Assembly: GCA_032158295.1 (NCBI GenBank)
Contig: CM063249.1
Location: 9,687,195-9,751,194, forward strand
DNA length: 64,000 bases
Direction: 5' to 3'
Source of the DNA: Pycnopodia helianthoides
Taxonomy: Eukaryota > Echinodermata > Asteroidea > Forcipulatida > Asteriidae
Shown in pieces: positions 28,601-40,600 of the stretch. Positions within the stretch are counted from its first letter, which is position 1. Each line of letters opens with the position of its first letter. Position numbers and translations under genes: made by a program. The notes under the pieces were generated by a model, which was not told where the DNA came from, ran no database searches, and saw only the letters and a list, made by a program, of their open reading frames with translations.

Positions 28601-31600
28601 AATGCGTCTTTTGATAGCGCGCTCTGCGTAATTTCTAACACAGAATGGATCAACCACAGGACTAATTACAATATCCAATATATTTGGATATTTCATAGCC
28701 ACACTTCCAGGGGTTACGATGGAGCAAAGCATTCTGGGAAAGAAAGAAAAAATGACATGGCCAGACCGTACACAACTGGGAGTGGCGAGGTTGGGTTTCA
28801 GTTGACAAGGGAACAGCTCCCTAAAAAATAAAAGTCTTCGAAACCGTTTCAGAGAAATAATCAGCTCCACGGAAGAATCTGTAAAGGCCATGTCACACAA
28901 GACAACAGGTACAACCAGTTTCAGGCAATCTCCAACAAGGAAACTCATGCACATTACGGTTTTCTCATTGTTTTTCCTTGGAATAGTGTGTTACAGCAAA
29001 GATAATGTATCTTGTGCTGCCGGAGTGTTCCTTGTGCATGCAGTTCAGTTGGTTGCCTCCAAGTTGCCTGAAAAAATTTGCCCTGAGTGACATGGTCTCA
29101 AGAGTAAATTAAATAAAAGAAGTATAAGCATATTTAAATTTATATGTGAGGATCTTCTACACTTTTTGTTTAAAATAAATAAAAATAAATAAAGAGAATT
29201 GAGTAAGGACTAACCTCTTGTGTTGTTTCCAGTGAGAGTTAACCATTCTTTTGACGACATGGTCTTATTTTGTTTTTTTCCTCTGGAATTAGATTTTCTA
29301 CCAATACTGACCATCTCCATGATAGGCGAAGTACTTTCTGAAGTACTTGGCTGAGTTAATGTCTGATAGAACGGGTCTTCATGCACAGTCTGTTGGATCT
29401 CAGATGTTGGACTGGATTGGTTTGGGCTCAAAGGTGTACGTGGTGGTGTGTGACTGATTTTGGGTTTACTTTTGGATGTTACAGCGCAGATTATGATGAA
29501 AACCATGACTGTAATGATGGTACACACACTAAGTGAAGCTGCTACAATAATGGTGGTTACTGGTGGACCACTTGTGTTGGAATTGGCATCAATTGTACTG
29601 GAATCAGTTGTACTGGCATCAGTCTTACTAGCACCAGTTGATATCGATGGTGCTCCAGTAAAGTTTTGTGTTGCTGCCACACAACTTGTGTATTGAGTCC
29701 CTGAAGACGACACATCATCCCAAGTAACTTGCAGTTTGACAGTATCTGAATATTTAAAGTCGCTGTCTCATTTGTTTTGTATACAAGTTGGAAAGTATAG
29801 GACCTACAGTCAAGTCTTGTAACTTTGTTAATGATTAATTCTATTTTGTGAGAATTGCCAGAAAACCGTAGTTGACATCCAGTAAAGGTAAAATTTTTTT
29901 TCTCACAGATATTTGAAATATTCATGAAATCTGTTGACAAAGACACTGACTGACCATTGGACCAAAAGATTTGAAAAGTCGCTGTGAAAGGCGGAGGTGG
30001 AAACGTCACAGAGTATACCAGAGAAAAAGAAGCACCTTCTTGCACAGTCAAATCACTGTCTGGGGTCTGTCGCTCGATTGTAGCGTTTCCTGCGACACCA
30101 TTCTGTGGAAATGTCGAAATAAGATGAACAATGTACTGGAAATGAGCGTTATCTTCTGCAACTCCATACTGATTGGCATGGGAGGATTGTTGAACTCGCT
30201 AGGTTGGGTCTTGGCAAGGATTTCCTGATAATCGTGTGTGGACAGGTTTACAGCTGTACATGAAGTTACAAACAGCTACACACAGCAAACATGTATGTAG
30301 TTCCTTATTGCATTCTGAATTTCTGACATTGTTCTGCAGTACATGTACATTTATAGCCATGGGTGATCACAACCACTTCCGATAAAAGTAAAAACACTTT
30401 CAACTTCTTGTTTCATGCGTGGGGGTAAACCGGAGTAACAGGCTTACAGGAGTTGTGTCTATATATTGGTGACAAAGCTTTGTTTTCTTTCAGTTGTTGA
30501 GAGAAGTTAGCTTTCACAGTTCTATTTTAGGGAAATAAGCAAGGTCTTCAAATGAAGTGAACTGAAAAGCTTGTGCAAAGTAGAGTACAGTTACCTGTCA
30601 GTTCAAGGCTGCATCTGTATCTATTTCATTGTAATTCATTTATAGTTGGATTTTGTTTTCTTCTTCTTTATTTTCCTTTGATGATTGAAACAGATGTACA
30701 ATTATTGTGTTAGTTTCATAAAACCTGAGTGATGTACTTTTTTTTCCTGAACCAGAACATTTTCTCACAGTGCTCTGTGTTTAGTGAAGGAAGGTCAAGT
30801 TTGGATTTGCACTGCAGTCTGGTACACTTGTGGTTGGACTGCCAGCTATCCAATCACAGGGTATTGGGTTCCAATCCCCAATTAACTATCAATCTTGTTA
30901 TGACTAGAAGCACTGTTTGATTACTGAGCCAAAATAATACAGATTCATAAATCTTTAAGATTATTTGATTCAACAATGTTATATTAGTCTTGTGAAAACT
31001 AGCAGAAATGAGCAAAGTCTAATCAAGTCATGTTGTTATACTCTCAATTAAATTGTCATGACAGATAAGAAGGATAATACACATGCAGAATGATTAAAAG
31101 GTAACCAAACATACATGTAGCCATGTTTAAACCTCAAGACAGTCTTGCTATGAGTTTAATAACTACATGTCATCTCATACTGAGAAATCTGCTCTTATTC
31201 TCCAATACGTTCCAAACCGATTTGGAGATTTCTTCCATTCAACCAATTCAATGCAACAACATGAGAAACATTCTGAATGGCCTCATTCAGTGGTTTAGAG
31301 GAGGATGGTTGTGCCATTCCGTGTTTCCTGCTAAAGGAGATCTTTTGTGAATCTCGGAACGGTTTGTCATTTGATACATTCAGACAAGTCTCTGTGAAGT
31401 ACAGCTGGTTCTCTCCGGAAGGAGTTGCCAGACCGGTCATTTACCCGCTTCAGATTCTCCAACATGCCGGAGAATAAGGTTCAAGATTCTTCAGAAGATG
31501 AACCTGAAGTGAACTTTGAAGATAAGGGAATGTCTTGCACGGTTTGGAGGAAAAGGCTACCCGGGTGCCTTGCCCACATTCATCGGTCGTTCACCTGAGA

Positions 31601-34600
31601 ACACATTGTAAGATCAGCTGTGATCCAGGCAGGGTTATCCAGACGGCAGATTGCCTGCGGCAGCCTTAGTTGAAACAAAAACATTTTGTCTTTTTAACAC
31701 TCTATTATATGAGGCTCTGTTTAACTACCATATTTAAAGAAAAATTATATATATATGTATAATAACATAATCAGTAACTATAATTAGTAAACTTGCGGGT
31801 ACAACCATGTATAAAATCTGTTTTGGAGGGGTGTTGGCTCTGAAATGAGCCGGTGGGGTCTCGACATTTCGAACAGTATACTCGGCTGGTCTTCAGGAGA
31901 AACAAAAAACTATTCTCCTTAAGACGAGCAAAGTATACTGTTCGAAACGTCGAGCCCACACTGGCTCTTTTCAGAGCCAACACTTCTCCTGAAGGAGATT
32001 TAACACATGGTTGTACCGGCATGTTTACTAATTATAGTTACTTCGTATTTTTCCGCACCATGCAAAGCCTCAAACACCATTTATATAAATAACGCTCAGA
32101 ACAAAAAATATGTATAGATGTACAACATGAAAGTGAAACATTAAACGGTGCATAGTGCCTTTTCTTGCTCCCTTCTTGTATTAATAGGACCTCTGGGGGA
32201 GAGTACCTCTATAAAATAAAAAAAAACCTCGCACTTTATTGTCACAAAAACTGTTTGAAAAGTACAAATGGCACCTTAGACCTTGAAGTAACATTCACTT
32301 TCCCTGTACTTTTCACACAAAGTGGTTTGGGGCATTTGTCAAAAGTAACAACTAAACAAAACTGAAAGAAGCAACCAGTTACTCACACAAATCCTTTTGT
32401 TCTGATATGTGGCGAATGTTTTGAAATTAATGTTTTATTCTGTGGTAAAAACGAACCAGGAAACTATCTGTCAGCGGTCTAGGAATAAAGAACAAAACAT
32501 TTGTAAAGATTCCAAACCTGTAAGAAATTGTTAGAGCATTCATGTCAGTTTTAAAGCCCTGTTTTACAAGTTCAGGATTCAGTATTTTACCTATGGTGCC
32601 TTGTACCACAGGAGTGCAATTTAGTTAAATTTGCATCTGGGATAAAGAATATTATTAGATTTTTTTACCCATACACAGATGTGTGTCAAGCACCGTATAC
32701 CCAATACTTTCCCGAGTCCTGTGAAAAAACACCAAAAAAAAACACAGGCATATTACTTGGGTTGGACTCAAACTCACGACCATTGCCATTCTAGAGCAGA
32801 TGTCTTACCATTAGACCAGCAACATTGCCTTATACATGTAGCTAGAGGCAGTTCGAATCGTATATTTTAGCAGCAGGTAAAATTCTCAATTAAACAGTAA
32901 ACTAAATTGTATAAATTTGTTTCCCTCACCAGATGTATTGATTTTTGATAAATTGGATTTTATGTTGGAAGTTTGTTGCAACTATAAGTCATCGGCTGTA
33001 ATATTCAATGAATAAATTTTGCATAATTACAAAGTGTTTTTAAGTAGAGCATGGTTTTCTATTCTGGACTGGGAATTTTTTTTTCTTCTTTCTCTCTAGC
33101 CAACCCGTCCAGGTTGTGCAAACGTATCCTCCAGTCTGGAGATTGATCGTTCGTGACAGGCATTCGCTCTTGCCAATTCCAGCTTGCCATCCCTCAACAC
33201 TGGGAATGAATATAACTCCGCATGAATAATTTGAGCATCCTCTGTTACAAAAAAAGGGAGAGAGAGAGAGATAGAAAAGAAAAGAAACTGCAGTAGACCT
33301 GCACTGTTTGTTTGTATGCTTTTAGATGATTACATGAGGAATAGACACTTTGTTGTGTGTATGTACTCTGTGTAGCATGTGGTTGTAGCCAAAGTATTAT
33401 GTTCCATGTGTCTGATTAGAGTAAGGATTTCCTGCAATATTTCCAAAAGCTCTCTCTGGAAAAAAAAAGTCATTTGAGAACAAGGGTTTTGTTAGCATAG
33501 GCCTTTTGGAAACCACGACTTCGGTTTTGGCTCTGGCTCAGGCTTCATCAAGTTGTTTTTGATATAGGGCTTCAAACAGGCAGACTAAGCCTGAGACGAA
33601 GCTAAAGCCAAAGCTGTAGTTTTTAAAGTACCATAGTACACCTAAGTTTCCATAGTACACAGAAACTAGCAGTGATGAATCACCTGTATCACAGATTGGC
33701 TTGCTGCAACTATACTGTACAATTAAGCATTTGAAACATAGGAAACAGTAAGTTGTGGAAAAGAATCTTAATACTTGCATTCTCACTTGTGTTACAGTCA
33801 TGTCAATGTTCACATTGGTTTTTTTATGCACAAATCACTAACAATATTTGAGCTGGCCTGGTCTCTTGGCAAGCCAGGTAGGCTAGGTGTGTTTTCAGAT
33901 GTCTGCTCCAGAATGCAGAAGGTCCTGCTTAGAATCCCACTAATGAGTGATACATGTGGATTTCTTTCTTCAGGATTTTGGGTGCATTTTGTTGTGTCAG
34001 GGCAAAACTGTTGAATCTCCTAAAATAGCACCTGTGTTTGGAGGAGTTTGAAATTGTCAAAATGTTGTATCTCGCTTAAACTAGCCCGGATGTACACACA
34101 AAGCAAGTACGCGCCGAGATGCTACACTTTTGCACGGAGCTATTTTGTGCGAGATGTTATTTTTGCAAAATCAAGATACAACGTTTTTGCACTGACACGA
34201 CAATTTACTGAAAGCACTGACTGAGAAGAGTTGTTCGGCTTATCCTTAATGTTTAGTTCCCTGTGTTTCATTGATTCATCCTCAACTCTTTTTGGTTAGG
34301 GACAATGATTTTTCATTTTGGCAAAGTGCAAACCTTGCCCTCACAAACCACCGACTGGCCCCCAGACCCAGAACACCTTGTTTACAGACTGCAGTGGTAC
34401 AGCTGAAATCTATAAACAGAACATCTCCAGTCCAACACCATGTCACTGACTTGTTCAAAGGAAATCTGGGTCAAATTTCATAGCTCTGCTTAGCACGGAA
34501 TTCTGTGCTTACCGAGCCCTGTAAAGCACATAACTCTGTTGGATATAAGCGCAGAATTTCGCGGTAAGCAGAGCCATGAAATTGGGCCCTGCAACCTTCC

Positions 34601-37600
34601 AAATGGAAAATCACTGGATTTATTCAAGAGTCTGCAAGTAAATGTTACCACGATGCACCAATAACAGCTTCACTATCGTTGATTGATGGAAAAATCCCTG
34701 ACACCAGACTTTCTTTGTATTTTGATCATCATAGGTGGGAGAGATGAGACGGATAGACCCATAGCCACAGATAGGAAAACATCACACCATGTTCCAGTAG
34801 ATCTAGACAAACGAAAGTCCAAATCATCTAAAGGGGTTGAGAATGGACAGGTTGGTGCACTATTATCTAACAAGTTTCTGCCAATCTTTTATCAGTTATG
34901 AAAATCGATTTGAAATAAAGAAAGAAAAAAAGAGGGAAGTTTGCCCCAAGCAAGGCTAAAAGCCTATCTTGGTAAGGGGCTACAAGAAGGAAATATTTTA
35001 GAGATGAAAATAACTCAGGGGAGCTGAAGGTAGAAATTGGTGTTCCTCTTAAGGGTGGAGGGAAACATGGACCAGGCAAGGAGTTCCACAGAGATGCAGT
35101 ACATGGAATAAAGCTGTTGGAATGGCTCTTTGTTCTACATCTCAGTCAAGCAAGAGTGTTTGGGTGAGAACAAGCTGAAAGCGTGGTTTCACGCTCAAGT
35201 AATTTTTAGCTCTACTGACTTCAGGGCATTTCTTTCTTTAACAGCTTGACACGAGTGATGCAGAAGATCTGATGGAGGATTTGAGCGATCGAATCGATGC
35301 AGCCATTTTGAATCGTTTAAATCAAGCGTCTTCCATCACCACCATGGGCCCAATCAGCAAGCTGGCAGTCTTTATTGCAAGGTAATGACATATGGGATAG
35401 TACACCGCCACATTCACAAGATTGACTATATATAATACTCAGTTGGCTTTAACCATCGGGGGAATTGTGAAGGAGCGGTCACAGGTCACAGGTCACAGGT
35501 CACACGGCGTATTGATTGGTTGGCATTTCGTGTTTGATTGAATGGTGGTGCTTGCTTGCATGGTAGCTCTAGCTTGTTTTTCTTCCATTTAAACCAATGT
35601 TATCAAATCAAGGTTGGAGGGGGAATATTATCTTGTACTTAAAAAATAAATTGGTAACCATTTCAGGTCTTAATTCAAAAATATTGTCCATTACATTCCT
35701 GTGCGCAGTATTATTTTTTGGAACTCTTTAAAAAGCTTCATTTCATTTGAAAATATCGTTGTCACAAAGAAACCCTGACTTTTGAGAAAATATGAGTATG
35801 CGTTCACTGTGAATCGCAAAACCCTGGCCGTTAGCCACGGCCAGTAATCTGCCATGGTATGCTGGAATCTTGGAACACTCAAACTTACCTCCCATTGAGC
35901 AGAATACAATGATAAACAAAAGTGGCAGTCTATCCAGTAAGCCACATTTTCATAACAAAAGGACAAAGGTCTGGAATCAGGAAATGCACAATAACCCCTG
36001 GGAAAAGGGAGATTTTGAGCATTAATTCCAGTACCTCTTCCTCTTTGCACGGGGGGAAACGAAGCAGAGCATGTTATAGGTGCATGCCATTACACGCTGC
36101 ACAATGGAATGTCCTGGTTAATGTACTTGTCAGCCGTCCAGCTGACCGCAAAAAAAGAGGGCGCTCCAAAGTTGTTCAAGGCATTAAAAAACTTCTGCCA
36201 TAAGCCAGTATGGAATTTGTTTTGGTGTGATTATGGGGGATATGACAAAATGATGACAATCTTTTTTTTACCTCTTTGTAATCAATGTAACCAAAATGAG
36301 GCTAGGATGAAAGTATTGAAGCCTCTTTGTGTGGTATGATGACTGAAATTGGATATAAAAATAAGTATTGAAGACAGGTAGCAAGACTAAAGATGAAGGC
36401 ATGTATACCACATGTAGCTCTTTATTTTTCTTATCCAACAAAGATCTGAGTGGATCTGTGCAAGTTTAACCTCTTTCTTTTCCGCCTTGGGGACCTCAGG
36501 ATTGCCATGGCTGTTGTCCAGCCGCTTGTATAAACACACCGTATGTACTGACATCTACTTTCTTGTTTTCCTTTCCCCCTGTAGATATAACTACGACCCA
36601 TACAGGGATTCCCCTAACGACAATCCAGATGCTGAGTTACCGCTGACTGCAGGGGACTACATCTACGTCTATGGAGACCCCGATGAGGTAGGACTTTGCA
36701 AATATGTCCAGGCTTTTGTTTTGTTTGCGTGATTAGAAAAGAGCATGAATAGATGAGCTCAGTCCAAAAAACAACATGGGTCCCCGACATTATGTGAGGG
36801 TCAGAGTGGAGTCCAATTATCTAAAGCTGGTGTGTAGAAGAGAGCTTTGTTAGCTGTGCACAAATTTACAGTGAACCAGTTATATAAGTTACTACTCGCT
36901 ATCTTAGCTTGGGAACCAGTCCATTGAAACAGGAGTTTTGTGTTGCGTACAAATGAGTTGGTTAACTCTGAATTACATTACGTATAGTAGTCCCTCCACT
37001 GAAAAGATAAGGTACTTTAAAGAATTGAACAAAATACTAGAGAACCGTTTGTTCAGTTTTGACATGGTGATGTTTTTTTTTTTTAATATGTAATATCTAA
37101 GGCACAAAGTCAGCAGAATTTGCATCAAAATGAAAACTTCTGTCTCTTTTCATAGAAATATTCATCATAAAAGACTATTAAACATTAATTACTACCAGGC
37201 CTGAGATTAATCAGGATTTTTCCTGGTTTGGGGATTTTTTCCAAGATCTTCGTTCACTTTCAGACTTTCTTGAAAAGGGCAAAAATGTCATCACCGCAAA
37301 TTCAAGTTATAAACCGCGAGGGAAACCGCCCGGGTACATTTTAAATATATTTAAGTGACATTCTTGTTTATCTGGAAGCTGATATCGCGATGGTTTTTCT
37401 GGGTTAAGAGGTTACAGATTTCTCACAGCTCCGCTCATGTTTCATCCCAGTCAGTCCCGGTACATCTATCTGAGTATCTGATAACAATCTTAATTGGTTC
37501 TTCATTATGGATCCCTTACCAGAAGAAAGATTTTGTCTTCTGGTAAGTTGTTGCCATTGGTCATCATTATTTAATTGGTCTTTATTATGGCTCCCTTTTT

Positions 37601-40600
37601 ACCAGAAGAAAGATTTTTGTCTTCTGGTAAATTGTTGCCATTGGTCATCATTATGTTGAAAAAAAAAGGTCCCTTGTTTGGCACAAATCAAGTTACGTTA
37701 ATTTCTACAAGGCTGATGGCTGGAAAGGAAATTGAGGTTACAGGAGGGGCTGTAATTTTTTGGTTTCTCTAAGACGCTATATATTTTTTTTACACTTCCT
37801 TTTATTATGGTTGTTGTCCCCCTCTGCCATGCATGAAAAAAAATGCCTTCTACATTGTATAGTTGAAGTGATGTATTTCTACTGAATCATTATGTACCTG
37901 CCTTTCTCCCCTTTAAAGGAATGAAAGAGATACCTGTGGATTCTGTTCTGCCCTAACAGGCCTGGCTTCAATAACCTCTGCATTCAATTTACCCTGCCTT
38001 TTTTCTTTTAAAGGTAGGGTCATAGATTGGTAATTACTCCAAAAATGAATGACCATAAAAACTTACTTGGTACTTGGTGAGCAGCACTGCAGCTGTTGAT
38101 GATATATACTATTTTGAAAAAGGATTCCTACGAAGTAAGATGGTTTGGTTATACTTTCACCCCAAAACATTTGAATCTGAGAAACGATTTGTGCATGAAT
38201 TGTTTCTCAGATTTCTGAGTGTCGGTGTACGCTCGTGAATGCTGTGGCCAGAGATGCGTTTGGTACCTGCTGTCACCTCGCTAAACGTGGATAGATTCTA
38301 CGTTCTTGTGAAAATACTGTGACAGTTTTTTTTCTGTTTTCTCATCAAGTAGACACTGTATTCAACTGAAACTTTCGCATGTGATTTTATTGTATCCTTC
38401 TGTATAATGCGTGGACAAAAACCAATCTATGACCCTACACTTGGGCTTAAATTTTGTCCGATAGGCTGGGTTGTATTGCCAGCAGCAATTATTTTAAATA
38501 TCAATGAGTTGCTTGAACTCTGTAGAGAGCTTGAACAAATTTTGACTCGGTTTCATGGCTGTCCTTGTATCACTGAGTTCTGTGCCTTAGGGGCAGAATT
38601 TTGTGGTAAGCATTGCCGTGGTTTTCATGCTACACTATAATTCTTAGCTTCAGCAAAGAATATTGGTCGGACTCAGTGTCAGTCTTTGACCAATACTTTA
38701 GTTTTGTGTATATTGTTGCATCAGTGCACAAAAATTGTATCTCTATTTCGCAAAAACATTATATCTCGCACGGAAATGCTTCGTATCTCTCGACACGTAC
38801 TTTTTCTGTGTGTACATCCGGGCTATTGTAAGCGAGATTCAACGTTCAAATTCACACGTGACAAAAGTTTTATTTTAGGAGATACTATGTTTTGGCACTG
38901 ATACAACAATTAGTGATTTTTATTTATTTTTTTAATTATTTTTTTTTAATGGTTTTTCATTTGAATAAAAAAATATAAAAAAGGCTGACACCATTTAAAT
39001 TTGCAAAGTTAAGAAACTGAAAATTAATAAAAACCGGGTAAAAGCATGTACATGTACAAAATTACATGAACACGTGATTTCATTTTCACTACCTTATGGA
39101 GACCGAGAACAAAACAGAAAAGGGATAACAAAGAGTCTCCATAGGGAAATTCTAAAGACTGGGTTGCTCCACAAGGAATTTTGTGTACAAAGTCTACGGG
39201 AGGTTCTTAACTACAGGGACAAAGGAAAGAACAAAAGATGTCTCCACAGGGATGCAAAAAATAGAATGTGTGTACTTGTCAATCTGTTGACACCGAAGAC
39301 TTTAAAAAGAAGGATCCGATTGTATTGACAGAGTGAGGACATCCTTGCTTCGCTTTTGTGCATAAATTCAATGGTTGCATACAAGAAATAAAAAATAAAC
39401 AAAAATAGAAATCCCAAGTCCAAACAATGGGAGAATGAAGAGAATTCCTGAGTGGGTCAACAAATGTGTGTGTATTTTGTAGATATACGGATATTAATCA
39501 TAATAAAACGGGGATTGTACACTGTACATGTACCTTTAGCTTCATGCGCCGTGGCATTTAGCTCAGATTTCTTATCTTGAAACCCTCTCTCTCTCTGATA
39601 ACGCTGTGACTGCACATGCGTACAATAGCGCCCTCTACTTTCTGTGTGCGCGTGTGTGTGGGGCTTCTATAGATATATATATCCCGCATGATCACTCATT
39701 CCAGTACCGTTTTCTATTGCATGATCCTCATCTCTAGGAGTCGGAATGGGTGAGTGTAACTAGAGTCGCTCTACTCTTTGTCTTAAAGCATTTTGTCTTG
39801 ACCTTCAATGATGGTGCAGGTTGCTTTGTGTTACAGCTATCTTGTCTATTTTGTTCGTCTCGCTTTCTCTCTCTTTAAGGCCATATACTCCCTTGCAAGC
39901 CCAAGGGACCCTTGTAAGCCCAAGGGACGTTACAAGCCCAAACAGTGCCCAAACAGTGCCCAAACAGTGCCCAAACAGTGCCCAAACAGTGCCCAAACAG
40001 TGCCCCAAACAGTGCCCTCACTCAGGTCAATGAAGACCCAACATTGGCTGATAGGTATGCACAACGCGTACATGCGTGCACGTCTCCATTGTTTGATAGC
40101 GGCCAATGCAAGGGGTGTATTAAAACATACTGAGGAACAACTTCATTTAAACTGTGGCAGGGCATTGGTACAGAAACCCATACTGTCAAACTGTTTCCCT
40201 TAAAAAAGATTCACTTTTGAACCACATTGTTAATGATATTATAGCTTGTCTAGCTTAAAGTTTTCTTGGTGTAAAATTTAGAAAGCATTTACTCTCGCCC
40301 ATTAAAGACACACTGAACTATTTTTTCATTTCAACTTTTTGGTTTAAAACACACCTTAGATGTTGTGTTTCATCCAAAGCTGAACACAGTGACTGCAGTA
40401 AGGGTCTCCAAAACCAATAATTCTACTCAATTTGAAACTTCTCACCTACAATCTTGAATATTCGCTGTATAACTTTTTAAGTTCATTGAGACTACAATCA
40501 GCAAAAAACACCCTCAACCATAAGTCTTTTTCTCCGAACATACACTACAGGTGCATTGACATTTGATCCCAGTAAAAATAAATTATTGGAAGTTAGAGTC

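Larger units (their letters stand above)
20631..34734 (+). other. RIMBP intron, 14.1 kb, hosts nested antisense gene
   Basis: It holds, in order: a palindromic tRNA-like element (22483-22789), a SINE-like repeat (23455-23700), a ~700-bp repeat in plus (23725-24440) and minus (28170-28800) orientation, a TTAA MITE (26286-26627), a fold-back (27370-27579), the nested Ig-like gene (29210-30198), a fold-back (31773-32042), a tRNA-like repeat (32665-32880) and a further palindromic repeat (33990-34206). 20650-22300 and 24450-26280 contain no recognised gene. Confidence 0.75.
35382..36584 (+). other. RIMBP intron, 1.2 kb
   Basis: It contains a tandem of AGGTCA half-sites (35476-35502) and the second copy of the dispersed ~450-bp repeat (35695-36100). 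Confidence 0.8.

Noticed and set aside
28160..28954. Overlapping open frames of 93-120 codons on both strands
   Set aside because: They fall inside the inverted ~700-bp repeat and do not match the frames of its sister copy.
29752..29830. Small intron restoring the frame in the nested Ig-like gene
   Set aside because: Donor and acceptor pairs tried (GTCCTA or GTATAC with ATTCAG or CTTCAG) are too short, stop at once, or return to the same frame.
33100..33150. Plus-strand exon reading [14 protein letters not shown] then stop
   Set aside because: The acceptor TCTCTCTAG is fair and the phase fits, but the frame stops after 15 codons with no good donor. The minus-strand reading has the stronger acceptor and a longer frame.
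39808..40203. 131-codon plus-strand frame with [10 protein letters not shown] repeats
   Set aside because: The repeats come from the 12-bp array. No splice sites or family resemblance, and it lies in the intron splitting SH3-1.
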